Assembly (NCBI GenBank): GCA_024364735.1
Contig: JAGFNQ010009515.1
Coordinates: 58,449-122,448, forward strand
DNA: 64,000 nt
Source: Boesenbergia rotunda
Lineage: Eukaryota > Streptophyta > Magnoliopsida > Zingiberales > Zingiberaceae
Direction: 5' to 3'
How positions within the stretch are numbered: the stretch's first letter is position 1; each line of letters begins with the position of its first letter. A model generated the notes under the pieces. It worked only from the letters and a program-made list of their open reading frames with translations, was not told where the DNA came from and ran no database searches. A program made the position numbers and the translations under genes. Positions 1-11,838 of the stretch are shown piece after piece.

Positions 1-950
1 TAATGTTTGATCGACGATTCAACGTCGGACTTGCCACCGAATGATAGTTAAAATATTTCTCATATTTAAATTACTCATTAAAAAGTGATGTTTTGTTAAT
101 AAAATAGTATATTGGAGGTGTTTCACTATTTCTGTTAAATATGGCAAATAAACCACAATATAAATCTTAGGATTAAAAATAACCCGAGATTTAATTCGCG
201 GAACCAGCTACTAAGGTGTTTAAAAGCCAAACTTTGAGGAGGTAATGTGCTTAAAAACCAAACTTTAAGAGGGTGGTTTAATAATCCAAAGTGAGTGGTT
301 TAAAGTGTAAAAGGCACACCACTTGAATCTCTCCTTCAACCCTCTCTCTGTGTTATCCGCCGAGGTTCGTCTTCTCCACGCGATCGAGCCATTTCTGCTT
401 CTTCCTTCTTCTTCTCCACGCGAGGGAGAGATCGGATCCAACTGCTTCGATCGAGGGTGCTCTTTGTGCTCGTCGCCAACAGACAAGCACCGAAACCTCT
501 TCTTCTTCTTCCTTGGGCACACAATCCAAATCTCCCTTTCGATCACTCAGCCCCTCAACAGATCGGGACACGCCAGACAATCCATGTGGAGCTCTGCAAC
601 ATGGCCGGAGTCATCGTGTTAGGGGTATCCAACGATTCCGGGTAAGTGCGAGTATGGTCTTAGCTGGGTGCGTTCTCGCCAAGTTGCTATGAGATCTGTT
701 TTCTCCATCGCTGAACCCTAATCCATCTCACATCGCAGCTGCTCAAGGTGTCCGTGGTGAATTGGAGTTCAACTGGGCTGTGTGGGTGGATCGGAAACTT
801 GTATTTGGTTGCTACGGTTTCCCTTGGGGGTGGATTGTTGGATCTGAACAGATGAAGGGTCGCCGGCATCAAATATTCAGGTGAGGGTTGATTGATTAAG
901 GTTTAATCTCTATAGGATATGCTGGTAGATTGAGTAGATCAGTGTTGATG
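1..950. repeat. Degenerate LTR-like fragment, left piece
   Basis: No intact gene is visible. The segment is AT-rich at its left end, then has a pyrimidine-rich leader-like stretch (about 320-560) and a consensus-like 5' splice site (GGTAAGTGC near 640), followed by T/G-rich DNA. This layout resembles the 3.1 kb solo LTR at 11839-30167, whose pyrimidine-rich part and GGTAAGTG-type site lie near 12130-12400. It continues after the copia insertion at 5203-5624 and after the hAT at 9968 to about 10340; 5296-5311 and 13007-13021 share a CCCTGCCATG(G/A)GCTG word. I infer an old, damaged LTR of a related Ty3/gypsy family. A promoter and first exon of a dead gene is the alternative. Confidence 0.35.
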
Positions 951-1886
951 TGTAGGTATGTGTAGGGCCGGCTAGGGGAGGGTGATTAGTCTTGTAAAGT
1001 TAAACAAAATTTTTTATTTTCGAACTTAGCAAAGATTCAATATTAGTAAGTTAGAAATAAATAACATCAATAAATTTAAAAGAAAACGAGACTCCAAATT
1101 TTACTTAGTTTGCAATGGTTACTAATTTAAGATGTTGAAAGCTCTACAATCAATCTCCTTTAACGAAGGCGCAGAAACCTTTTACACTCGTTGAAAGCAC
1201 AGAACAAAATTAATAAAACTAAATACAAGTTGTTATATTAATTCTGAGCTAAAGGACTCTATTTGTAGAGTTAAGAAAGTTTATCTCATTGTTGATGTGA
1301 CACTTCCCGGGCATCTATATGCAATGAGGGTGCCTGAGTTGGATCAAATCATATCCGTGTCGCAATAACTGTGAAAACAACTCAATCTAGATAAATTTTC
1401 AATCCTTGGTGCCTGTATCAACCCGGGCGCTCGGGAATCCCGGCGCTCTGGTTCAATCAAGCACCCGAGAGTCACTCAGGCGCCTGGGAGTTCAGGTGCC
1501 TGGGTTCACTCGGGTACATGTATCAGTTCTGGTCAACCTCACATTGATCAGTCTTTTAGCGCTTTTGGGTAATTTCTGAATGTCCGAAGTTGAGCTCACC
1601 CAAACCCAACTTTGGATCTTCTCCTCGAGCAATCTTCCTCCCCGGCTTCTCGTCCCTCAGATGTCGCGCATGCCCTTCTCGTCTACCAATATACTCTTCC
1701 GTAGTCTTTTTGCCCCTTAGATGCACTGAGCTCGTCGACTTCCTTCCCATGTCATCTTTCTTATTTATTACGTCTTCCGCTCGACTTCTTGTACTCCTAA
1801 GCTTCTGCACACTTAGACACAAGGAACAAACCAACAGGGTCTAACTTGACTTGGTTGACCACATCAAAACTTCTCCAGGGTACTTA
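951..1886 (-). repeat. LTR (3' LTR of the minus-strand copia element)
   Basis: It matches 4291-5202 along its whole length with many substitutions, including the shared stretch near 1300-1500 rich in GGGCGCC-like words and the shared end CCACATCAAAACT. The plus-strand right end is placed near 1886, where similarity stops before a pyrimidine run that would be the polypurine tract on the other strand. Confidence 0.7.
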
Positions 1887-3239
1887 TAATCTTTCTCTTT
1901 TTGATATGCATCAACCTGAGTTAAATTAGGGAAAATCAATCAGAAATAAAAACAAATAATTATAAATTTAGTAAAAAAAATATTAAAATGAAAGTCTTCC
2001 CCTTAATTTATTTCATATTTCTCCACCTTTAATCACATAAAAAAATGGTTAAGGGCAACATGAAAAAAAAATCTTAAGTTAAGATTTTTTTTTAAATAAA
2101 TTTTAAAATTCTCAAGTATTGAAAAATTATTTCTCTATAAAAAAAACTTTGCTTATAAAGAATCTTTTAAAAACTTTAGCGGAATAAAAATTTTGGAAAA
2201 AAAATTGTTTATTCAAAATAGATTGTTATTTTTTTGAGGAGAATTCATGAAAAATTAGTTTTGTCAAAAATTTATTTTCGAAAGAATTTTAAATTAAAAA
2301 CTCAGTTTTGATAAAAAAATTTTAGAAAATTATCTTTTTATTCTAAATTTTTGAAAATTTTTTAGAATATGTTAGAATACCAAATCTGGTCATGTAAAAA
2401 TATTCAAGGTAAAATATTTTTTTGTTGGGTGTTTAAAAATAATTTCTTAACAGATACATAATATTTGAATAATAAATAATTAAAAATCGAATTGTGAAAT
2501 AAAAAATTTTATAATTTTTTAGAAAAGTTAAAATCGAATGGCTAATCTCTGAAAATTTTAGTTTTTTAAAAATCTACTTTGATGCATTTTTAAAATCAAA
2601 ACTTCAATTTTTTATCAAAACTTCGTAAAAGTTTATTTAATAGTAAAAAAATTCTAAAAATTTCCTGTGGATAAACATGTTTTATAACTATCACAAAAAA
2701 TTTAAAAATAAATTTACTCTTAAAATAAATTTTTAAAAAAGATTTTTCAAAATAACAAAAAATAATTTAATTCTAGCATTCATGAGAAAATAATCTAGCT
2801 ATTCAAAACAGATTTAGGAATCTAATATAGGTTTTTACCTACATAATTTATCAAAAATTTGGATAGAATATAATTTTTGGTACTTTTATAATCTGGCCTC
2901 TATGATTCCTAATATACCAATTTAGTCTTGAATGAAAATTTCTATGATTTGAATTTTGAAAATTATTTTAGCATGTAGATTTCTTTTTCAACATTTCTAT
3001 TTTCTCTTTCAATTTTTCATTTTAAGTTTGTAATTCATCATACAATTCTTGTGGGCATACATTAATTAAGTTCAATTTCAACTTAGTATTTTTCTTTTTC
3101 AGATTTATGTATTTGGTTAGTAATTTACATAGCGATCTAGTCAACGTCTTGATAACATCATAAAATTGATTAGGGGGAAAGTTACATACCCCACTTACCG
3201 TGTTGGATTCATCATTTGACGCTCCCCCTTCATCGATGC

Positions 3240-4240
3240 TCATCTTGGACGAACTTTCGTCGTCTTTTGCCTAGTGGCTGTCATTAGTGCAAGACCGATA
3301 TATTCTTCAAGTTCGGATTCTGAGGAAGATGATTCACTCCAAGTCACCTTTAGGTTCTTGTGGCTGTTTCGACTCAGTTTCTTTTCCTTGCCTTTATTTT
3401 TCAATCTAGGACAGTTGTTCTTGATGTGTCCTTCTTGACAGTTGTAGCACTGAACCTTCCTTTTTCTTTGAAGCAACTTCTTTACTTGCGACTTATTAAA
3501 ATTGTTAGTTTTAAATAACTCTGAATTTTTTTTACCATGTACACTTTTTCGTCCTCGTCGAGCGATCTGTCCGAATCTAATTCGTCTATTTTGGCTTTTA
3601 GTTCTAAGTTCTGACCAGTTCCCCTTTTTGATTCTGCACATCTAGATTCGTGAAATTCAAATGTAGAAAATAATTTTTCTAGTGTACATACCTCAAGGTC
3701 TTTTGAAATGTAGTATGAGTCTACAATCGAAGACCATTCCTGCGTCCTTAGAAATGAGTTCAGGGCGTATCTGACTGCATCTCGATTTGAAACTGATTCT
3801 CCAAGGTTGGTGAGTGCAATTATCAGTTCTTTGATTCTTGTGTGCGGTTGTGCGACCGTTTCTCTAGTGTCCATATGGAGGTTTGCCAATTGATTCCAAA
3901 GCAGATCTCGTCTTGCCATCTTGGCTTCTGAAGTTTCTTCGTGAAGCTCCAGGAATTTTTTCCAAAGTTCCTTTGCTGATGCATACATGCCAATCCGGTT
4001 GACTTCCTGAGTCGGTAACACGGTTAGCAGATAGAACTATGTTTTTCCGTTAGCTATGAAGTTAGTTTGCTCCTTCAACTAAAGGTGCTCTTCCTTGTCT
4101 TCGGACGCTACTAAATTATTTTTCATTATTAACAGTAATTCAAAATCGATTTTAAAAAACATCTCCATGTGACATTTTCACATTACAAACTCCCCCTCAA
4201 ATTTTTGTGGGTAAATGCTTGGTTCGACCATCTCTTTGTT
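3240..4240 (-). pseudogene. Copia gag, broken (UBN2-type gag plus zinc knuckle)
   Basis: On the minus strand, fragments in different frames give a copia-type gag. The 3482-4021 piece has the helical core with ELWKKFLELHE, ANLHMDTRETV and ALNSFLRTQEW, the pattern of the UBN2/gag-polypeptide families. The 3240-3641 piece carries a CCHC knuckle (CYNCQEGHIKNNC) followed by a basic and acidic tail. The knuckle has three residues where four are usual between the second Cys and the His, so one residue is missing. Upstream sequence to about 4240 is a frameshifted N-terminus with stops. A further short open stretch at 3022-3243 follows. The protein would package element RNA; this copy cannot make a full one. 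Confidence 0.65.
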
Positions 4241-4276
4241 GATTCAGTTGACAGTTAGTCCTTCTAAAGCGACCTT

Positions 4277-4288
4277 GCTCTGATACAA
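4277..4288 (-). other. Primer-binding site (initiator tRNA-Met type)
   Basis: The minus strand reads TTGTATCAGAGC directly inside the 5' LTR. It differs by one base from the usual plant TGGTATCAGAGC site and fixes the element's direction and its LTR end at 4291. Confidence 0.75.
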
Positions 4289-4290
4289 TT

Positions 4291-5202
4291 TGTAGGTCCA
4301 TGTAGGGTCGGCTAGGGGGGGGGGGGCGAGGGTGAATAACCCTCCAAAGTTAAACTAAATCTTTTGCTTTCAAACTTAGTAATGTTGCAATATTAGTCAA
4401 TTAGAAATAAATTACATCAACAACTTTAAAGAAAACTAGGCTCCGAATTTTAGTTGGTTTACAACTTGGGTACTAATCCAAGACACTGAAAGTTCTACTA
4501 TTAATCTCCTTTAATGAAGCCGGAGAAGCCTCTTACAATCGTCGAAAGCATATAACAGAATTAGAAAATTGAATATATGTTGGTATACTAATTCTGAGTT
4601 AAAGAACTCTATTTATATAGTTAAGAAAGTTTATCTTGTTGTTGATGTGGCACTTCCCGGGTGCCTGTATGCAATGAGGGCACCTATGCTGGTCAAATCT
4701 TATCAGCATCGCAACGACTGTGAAAATAGCTCATTTTAGATAAATCATCAATCCCGAGCGCATATATCATCCTGAACGCCTAGGACTCCAGGCGCCTCAG
4801 GTTCACTCGGGTGCTCGGGTTCACTCGTGCACCTGTATCGATTCTGGTCAACCTCCCATTGACCAGTCTTCTGACGCTTCTGGGTGATTTCTAATCGTCC
4901 GAAGTTGAACTCACCTGAACCCAACTTTCGACCTTCTCTTTGAGCAGTCTTCCACTCCCACTTCTCGTCCCTCGAACATGTTGCACGCCCTTCTCATCCA
5001 TCGGTGTACTTTTTTTATAATTTTCTCGTTCCTCGGATGCACAAAACTCGTCAGTTCCCTTCCCGTGTCATTCTTCTCGTCTGCTACATCGTCCACTCGA
5101 CTTCTTATGCACCTAAGCTCCTACACACTTAGACACAAAGATCAAACCCACAAGACCTAACTTGACTCAATTGACCACATCAAAACTATCCTGAGGTACT
5201 CA
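4291..5202 (-). repeat. LTR (5' LTR of the minus-strand copia element)
   Basis: Pair of the 951-1886 LTR. It contains a run of 14 G at about 4314-4327, absent from the partner, which looks like slippage. Open stretches on both strands here are short and non-conserved and are not called as genes. Confidence 0.75.
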
Positions 5203-5624
5203 CGTGATGAAGCTATGTTTCAAATTTCATGCTAAATCTTGGAGTTGTGTTGTTTCAGAGCTCTACTAGATCTTAGCTCTGTGTTGTTTGTTTCCCCTGC
5301 CATGGGCTGCTAGGTCTGGGATGATTTTGTTTGGATTTAGTTTTGCTGTGTAGCTTTGTTGATAAGGTGCCGATCTTTACTGTGAGTTTCAAGTTTGGGC
5401 AGTAAATTCTGTTTGGAATGTTATAGTTGTGGAATGGATTCTTTTCCAGCTTCTATCTATTGATTATGGGGTGTCATCGAATGATACATGGATGGATTAG
5501 GGTTGATTGTTGATGGATGATTGTGGGTTGATTGTTAATGGATTCTTCCCCAAGCCGATCGCTCTCTCTTGCGATATCGCGTTATCGGTGACACCAACAC
5601 ACTCTCCTTCACTCCATCTCCACC
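5203..5624. repeat. LTR-like fragment, middle piece (host DNA of the hAT)
   Basis: T/G-rich non-coding DNA continuing the 1-950 fragment after the copia insertion. It ends with the 8 bp target site of the hAT element. No gene is seen. Confidence 0.35.
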
Positions 5625-5660
5625 CAGGGGCGGAAGCACGAGGGGGGCTGAGGGGGGCTT
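5625..5660 (+). repeat. Left terminal inverted repeat of the hAT
   Basis: Starts CAGGGGCGGA, then two GGGGGGCT-like words. Pairs with 9932-9967. Confidence 0.9.
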
Positions 5661-5689
5661 CAGCCCCCCCCCCTCTCCCTCCCCCTCCC

Positions 5690-5772
5690 CTTAGCTGATC
5701 GGTCAGCTGGACCGATCAGCCCCCTGGCTGATCGGTCCAGCTGACTGATCAGCCCCCTGGCTGGCTAACCGA
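5690..5772. repeat. Subterminal palindromes of the hAT
   Basis: The segment repeats CTGATCGGTC and its complement several times: AGCTGATCGGTCAGCTGG is followed by ACCGATCAGC, then the inverse order. Such short inverted words next to the ends are where hAT transposases commonly bind; that role here is inference. Confidence 0.6.
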
Positions 5773-7106
5773 TCGGTTTTATCCCGGTCGGTTCGGTTTT
5801 TTTTGGAAAATTCGGTATTTGATGGTTCGGTTCGCTTTTAACTTTTAAACCAATACTCACCGGCTCACTCTCAAATGCCCTAATTTGCTTCGATCTTCCT
5901 TTTCTCCCCAAATCGACGCCGGCGAAAACTTTGATGTTGGGTGGCTGATTCTGCTTCTGCTTCTCTCCAAGTGTCGGATTTCCGTCGTACCGATCTGAGA
6001 TCTCCGTTGAGGACGACTTTCTTCTTCTCCTCCAGCCGTTCGTCCCCCTCATTTCCCTTCTTTCTCTGCTGCTCTTGATTGACAGGCTTATCTGTGGCCT
6101 CAACGACTTCCTTCTTGAGTGGCACAACTGCACAAGCTCAAGCTCAAGATTTCTAATTCTTCAGACTTCAGAGTCTTTGGCTCAAGCCTCAAGGTGATTG
6201 GGTATTTGGGTTATTCATCTCATGATCTCATTCTCATCATCTGTTACCACTTACCATTTACCAACTTTTTTTGGCAACCCTAAACAACTTTTTGTTTCTC
6301 AACAGCTTCTCTAGCGAGCGATTAGCGAACACTGAGACACAACGCCTTCTAATCGAGAATTTTAACCTTCTCAATCAGATTGGAATTTGGATCGAACCTT
6401 GGATTGAGTAAGGTTGATAGCATACCCCCCCCCCCCCCCCCCTCCACCTTTTTCTTCCCTTCTAGTTTTCAAGTTTATTATATGGAATGGAAGCATAATT
6501 GAAAATGATGTCAAATTGTCAATGAATGTGACGTTATGGAATTCCAAAGTGTTATAATCTTTCAGTTTATTTATTTAAGAATGCTTCAGTTTGATAAATC
6601 ATTGAGTAAATTTTACTATCACTTCAAATTCAATTCTCTTTGATGCATTCCAGGTAGAAGATAATATCAACTTATTCTATCGTACAAGAGAAAACATATC
6701 AACCATTTTAAATAGGTAAATGATTTCAAAATCTTCAATTAACAGTCCTTTTAGGTGATGATGAATGGTCCAAGTCTCATAAAGGATAAAGGGACTCTGT
6801 TTGTTCTTTGAACAGGATGAGTGGCAGTATCGCACACCAGTTGGCTGCTTAGTGCTTACCATTGGCTTATCTGTTATCTTACAGTAGAGTTTGCTTGTTA
6901 GCAGATTTATCTGATTTCTTCTTTGGCAGTTGACACAAAGATCGCAAATTACAGGTTAGAAATTTTTTATTGTTTGATTTTTTTTGTAAATTTACATTTT
7001 AGTTTGTAATTATTATTTATCTTTATCAGTTATCACTTATCAGACATAATTTTTTCAAACAATATATATACATCAATTTATTTTTAGTTATTTATTTGTG
7101 TAGGAT

Positions 7107-9620
7107 ATGGAGAGATTTTTTAAACGAATTCGTAGTTCTGTCTCCTCTAATCAGCCTAATGTTATTGAGCAAGTGGAAAATCAATCCCATATAGAATTAA
7201 ATTTAGATGATATTGTTTGTGATCCGGGATTACGAAAACCAATTGAAGAATTTGATATTGCTATTCGAGATCAAGCTCGAAGAGAGTATGTGCTCCGAGG
7301 GCCTTGTCAACCAAATGGTCATGTGTATCCGAAAATAACTTTTGGTAATCAAGAAAGGAGTTTTCAAGAAACTTGGTATAAAAAATATACTTGGCTAGAA
7401 TATAGCATATCAAAAGATGCGGCATTTTGTTTTTGGTGTTATCTTTTCAAACCATTACATAAAGAAAATGTGGATAATGCCTTTATCAAAGATGGATACA
7501 ATAATTGGAAAAAGGCATTAGAAAGATTCAATCGTCATATGGGGACCGTGAATAGTTGTCACAATGAAGCTAGAATACAATTTGAGTCTTTTCAAGATCA
7601 AAGGCATAGTATGGGAAATATTTTACGAGTACATGGTCGCAATATAGAAATTGATTATCGTACCCATTTAACAGCAATGTTGGATATGACACGCTTTCTA
7701 TTAAAGCAAGGGTTACCTTTTCGAGGGCACGATGAGTCAACTAGTTCTTCAAATAGAGGTAATTTTCTTGAGTTGCTTGAATGGTACAGCCAACGAAATG
7801 AAGAGGTTTCCAAAGTTATAAAACAAAATGCTCCTGCAAACAATCAATTGACTTCCCCAAAAATTCAAAAGGAATTAACACGTGCTTGTGCCTCAGAGTT
7901 CACACGTGTTATAATTAATGATATTGGAGATAAATTCTTTTCTTTGATGGTTGATGAGGCTCGGGACAGTTCAGTGAAGGAGCATATGGGAGTTGTTTTG
8001 AGGTATGTGAATAAAGAAGGATGCGTGATTGAACGATTTCTTGCAATTGTGCATGTGTCTGACACTAGTTCTCATTCTTTGAAAAGGGCTATTGATACAT
8101 TATTTGTGCAGCATGGTTTATCATTATCTAGATTGAGAGGCCAAGGATATGATGGGGCTTCAAATATGCGCGGTGAGTTTAATGGGTTGAAATCTCTGAT
8201 ACTGCAAGAGAATCCATTTGCAATGTATGTTTATTGTTTCTCTCACCAGCTTCAATTAGTTCTTGTTGCGGTTGCCAATGACAACTATACTGTGAGTGAA
8301 TTTTTTAGGTATATCACCATGATTGTGAATATATCTGGTGCATCTTGTAAGAGGAGAGATCAACTTAGACAGATTCAACATGATAAGATAATTGCTGAAT
8401 TAGAAAGTGGAGAAAGCAGTAGTGGAAAAGGAAAAAATCAAGAAACTAATTTAGCAAGACCTGGCGATACTCGTTGGGGATCACACTACTTAACATTACT
8501 TCGTCTATGCTCTATGTGGTCTTCAGTGATAGAAGTGTTGGGAAATGTACATGATGACGCCTCTTATTCTGCGAATAAAGGTGCTGCCACGGGTTTAATT
8601 GAGAAGATGAAGAGTTATCAATTTGTTTTTGTATTGCATTTGATGAAGTATATATTGGGAATTACAAATGAGTTATCACTTTCCCTACAACAAGGAGATC
8701 AAAATATTGTTCAAGCCATGTCCTTGATTAGTAGTGTGAAAAGTCGACTACAAGACTTCAGGGAAGATGGATGGCAAATAATTTTGGAACAAGTTAACAG
8801 ATTTTGTGAATTGAATATGATCCCAATACTTGATATGGAGGACAATATGCTAACCCGTGGACATGGCAGGCGCAGAGGACAACTTATCACTAATTTTCAT
8901 CATTATCGTGTGGAGATTTTTTGTCAGGTATTATTTCTAAAAATCTATTTTTTTTGTTTGTTAAAGAAATTTCATTGATTATTAATTTATCATGGTTGCA
9001 AATTTGAATGCTAGGTTGTTGATTTAATTATACAAGAGATGAATAATCGTTTTTCAGAAGTCAGTACGGAATTGCTTGGTTGCATAGCGTGTCTTCATCC
9101 AAGAAACTCTTTCTCTCAATTTGACGTTCATAAACTCATCCGTCTTGCTGATTTTTATCCCGAGGACTTCTGTGGTACTGATTATTTATTTTTGGAACAA
9201 CAACTTATGAGTTACTTTTATAATTTGCGGTATGATCCTCAATTTTCTTCAATTGACGACTTGGGAATTCTCGCTCAGAAATTGGTTGAAACTGAAAAAT
9301 ATTTGGTTTTTCCATTGGTTTATCGTATGATAGAGTTGGCATTAGTTTTACCAGTTGCAACTGCTTCAGTTGAAAGAGTTTTTTCTGCAATGAAGACTGT
9401 GAAGACTGATTTACGTAATAGAATGGGAGATGAATGGATGAATGACAGTCTAGTTGTATACATTGAGAAGGATATTTTTTCTACAATTGAAAATGAGCAA
9501 GTATTGCAATATTTTCAACAAATGCAGTCTCGTAGAATTCAATTGCCTCCTCTTGTATCGACTTCTCACAGCAGATCCACATCCAAGACTAATACATTGT
9601 CCAGTGTTAATCAGCAGTAG
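7107..9620 (+). CDS. hAT transposase (TTF-type zinc finger, ZMYM1-like), two exons
   Basis: Exons 7107-8927 and 9015-9620 join in frame to 808 codons; the intron is GT-AG (GTATTATT...AATGCTAG), 87 bp. The start follows an AG acceptor (TTTGTGTAG, 7096-7104), so a 5' UTR intron is likely. Order of parts: a TTF-like zinc-binding region with FCFWCYLF (about residues 108-116), a DUF4371-like RNase H fold with the first Asp in LMVDEARDSS and the second in GYDGASNMRG, then a C-terminal hAT dimerisation region with the Glu in ATASVERVFSAMK. All three catalytic candidates are present and no stop interrupts the frame. It would cut and rejoin the ends at 5625 and 9967 in the nucleus. It lacks the usual BED finger of Ac-like transposases, as expected for the ZMYM1-like group. 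Confidence 0.9.
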
Positions 9621-9931
9621 CTTTATAATTGTGTATTTGTGTTTTTATCATTTTGACTGTTGTTGATGTAAAACTTTAACTATTAAATATTATGGTGACT
9701 CTCTATTTGGTTTATATCTTGTCTGTAGCCCTAAATGTTCTTGTTCATTCTTATTGTTTTCCATGTTCAATTAACGTTTCTTATGATATCGGACTTTCAT
9801 GATTAGTATATTCACAATTTTGAATTACAATTTAATTTCTGAAGTTGAAATTTTCATTTCTTTTGATTTAGGGCTTGCTTGTTATTAAATATTTATTCAG
9901 CCGCACAAAAAAAAATTATCTATATAATTTA

Positions 9932-9967
9932 GCCCCCCCCGAAATTTTTTTCCTGGTTCCGCCCCTG
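9932..9967 (-). repeat. Right terminal inverted repeat of the hAT
   Basis: Reads AGCCCCCCCC ... CCGCCCCTG on the plus strand, the inverse of the left end, and is followed by TCTCCACC. Confidence 0.9.
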
Positions 9968-10340
9968 TCTCCACCTGACGTCGTCTTCACCTCGACCGAC
10001 TGCCCATTCGACCAGCACATCTCAGCTCATGGGTAACCACTATCCTCAACCATGAGAAAGTGGCTGATCTTCGAGCATGGAATCTCATCAGGTAAGATCG
10101 CTTGATTAGGTTTGATTGTTAGAGATTTCTATGGTAGTTTTGATTATGGATGTTGGAATCCTTTCTGCTACTGGATTTTGGTATTAGCTATAGGGCTGAT
10201 CTGAATGTGGTTCTGATAGAAGCATCCTACCATGGGCTTCTGATTTTATGTGTGTAGTTTTGGTGGATTTGGAATTTGGATGAACAAGTGTTGAGTTCTA
10301 TATTGATGCAATTTTTGGGATTTTTGTGTGAGGAGCCTAA
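9968..10340. repeat. LTR-like fragment, right piece
   Basis: Continues the host DNA of the hAT. A GGTAAGATC word near 10090 again resembles a 5' splice site. The 18 bp word TTCTATATTGATGCAATT occurs twice, at 10297 and 10343, across the boundary with the truncated copia element. No gene is seen. Confidence 0.35.
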
Positions 10341-11838
10341 TGGATTCTATATTGATGCAATTGATCCTCTTTTGCTTTTTCAAAGCTCAAAGGTTCAACA
10401 TCTGCAAGTAAACAAAACATACTCATTTCATCAATAGCATGAGTCTCATTGTAGATCTCATCATGACTTCAATATTTGGGAGTCTTTTCTCCAAAAGATA
10501 ATCCCGATATGATTGATAACCCAGGTGCATATGTGGAGTTATTGGTGGAGTAGATTCCTCTTGGACTTCTTGTGCCGCACAAAGTAAGGAAGGAAATATA
10601 AGATCCCTGTTCTTCCTTAGAGCTCCAATCCAATGATGCATCTTCATTAAATTCTACATCTCTGCTAATCACAATTCTTCCTTTGTATGGATTATACAAT
10701 CTATACCTTTGAAATTTTCATTATATCCCATGAAAATAAGTTTTTGACTCCGATCATCTAACTTGGATCTTTTTTGTTCAGGGACATGTGCAAATGCAAT
10801 AGATCCAAATACTCGTAGATGTGATATAGTTTGCTTCCACCCACTCCATGCTTCTTGAGGTGTTACATTCTTCGAGCTCTTTGTTGGATATCAATTTGAA
10901 AGATACACAACACATGCCACAACTTAAACTCAAAACTCTTTGTCATATTAAGTATTGTCTTGTTTTTTCTTTTAGCGACTCCATTTTGCTAGGGTGATTA
11001 GGAATTGTCAAAAGACGACGAATTCCATACAACTCACAAAAGTTATTAAATTCATTAGATGTAAATTCACTACCCTTATCGGTTCTTAATGCTTGAATTT
11101 GAAATCTACTTTCTTTTTCAATAAGAGATTTGAACTTTGTGGATATAGGAAGTACCTCAGTTTTTTGCTTCAAAAAATAAACTCATGTCTTTCTACTGTA
11201 ATCATCACCAAAGAGCATAAAGTAATAGATTTTACCCAGAGATTCAGGCTTGATAGGACCACAAATATCAGCATTGACAAGTTGGATGGTTTGGTTGCTC
11301 TTGAAATAGATTGCTTTGGAAAATTCTTGGATGTTTGCCTAGTAAGCATGCTTCACATAATTGATCAAGGTGATCATTTTTCGGAATTCCTTTCACCATC
11401 TTATGATCTCTCAAAGCTTTGAGTCCATCGAAATTCAAATAGCCAAACCTTATATGCCAAATCTATGATGGATCTTGGATACAAGTCTTCAACCACATAG
11501 CTGCACAATTCTTCAAGTCCAATAAGAACATCCTGTTCTTAGTCATAGACACCTTAGCAACAAGGTTATAATCTTGATCTCATAGCCAAAGCATACAATC
11601 ATTTGTATGAATCTTGTAATTTCTTTCCAAAAATTAACTAATACTTAAGATATTGCTAGTCAATTTAGGAACATAATAAATATCACAAAGTATTTTATGA
11701 CCACCATTCTTTGTTTCAAGAAGAATTGTACCTTTATCTTCAATTTTCACCTTTGTGTTGTCTCCAAAGCTTATAACCCCTTTTATGTTTGTATCAAGCT
11801 CTACAAATTTACTTTTCCCCCTATCATATGATTGCTAG
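10340..11838 (-). pseudogene. Copia pol fragment: protease end, integrase, linker
   Basis: Minus-strand pieces in several frames follow the copia order. Near 11640-11700 is the post-protease YYVPKLTSNILSI motif. Near 11030-11100 is the integrase core with LRTDKGSEFTSNEF (catalytic Asp) and a damaged PNHPSKMES where QQNG(V)AER is usual, so the catalytic Glu region is altered. At 10695-10800 comes the HVPEQKRSKLDDRS and FMGY region, then NPYKGRIVISRDVEF at 10600-10690 and the acidic linker ending near 10345. Reverse transcriptase, RNase H and the 3' LTR are missing. The 5' part lies at 30168-31200, separated by the solo LTR insertion. Confidence 0.8.

Larger units (their letters stand above)
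951..5202 (-). mobile_element. Non-autonomous Ty1/copia-type LTR element, gag only
   Basis: Two direct repeats of about 0.9 kb bound the element, and both begin TGTAGG followed by (A/C)TGTAGGG and a G-rich run. Reading the minus strand, the 5' LTR is 5202-4291. It is followed at once by a primer-binding site like the 3' end of initiator tRNA-Met (4277-4288), then by gag fragments, then a purine-rich tract just before the second LTR (about 1890-1905 as pyrimidines on the plus strand). No protease, integrase, reverse transcriptase or RNase H is visible, so it would depend on other elements. TGATG lies directly left of the element (946-950) and 2 bp past its right end (5205-5209), a possible imperfect target duplication. 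Confidence 0.75.
5625..9967 (+). mobile_element. hAT DNA transposon, apparently complete
   Basis: The left end begins CAGGGGCGGAAGCACG and the right end is the complement of CAGGGGCGGAACCAGG, so the terminal inverted repeats agree over about 14 of 16 bases, followed by G-runs then GGGGGGCT on both sides. An exact 8 bp duplication, TCTCCACC, flanks the element (5617-5624 and 9968-9975), the size typical of hAT insertions. Inside is one transposase gene with an intron. Length 4343 bp. With intact ends, perfect duplication and a coding frame without stops, it looks recent and possibly still able to move. Confidence 0.93.

Noticed and set aside
265..645. Overlapping open frames on both strands near the left end
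   Set aside because: No conserved features; an ATG with a GGTAAGT donor at 601-643 might be a first exon, but no second exon could be matched.
5765..6133. Minus-strand open frames in the hAT 5' region
   Set aside because: Low-complexity Arg/Glu/Lys text from a pyrimidine-rich leader on the other strand; more likely the transposase 5' UTR.
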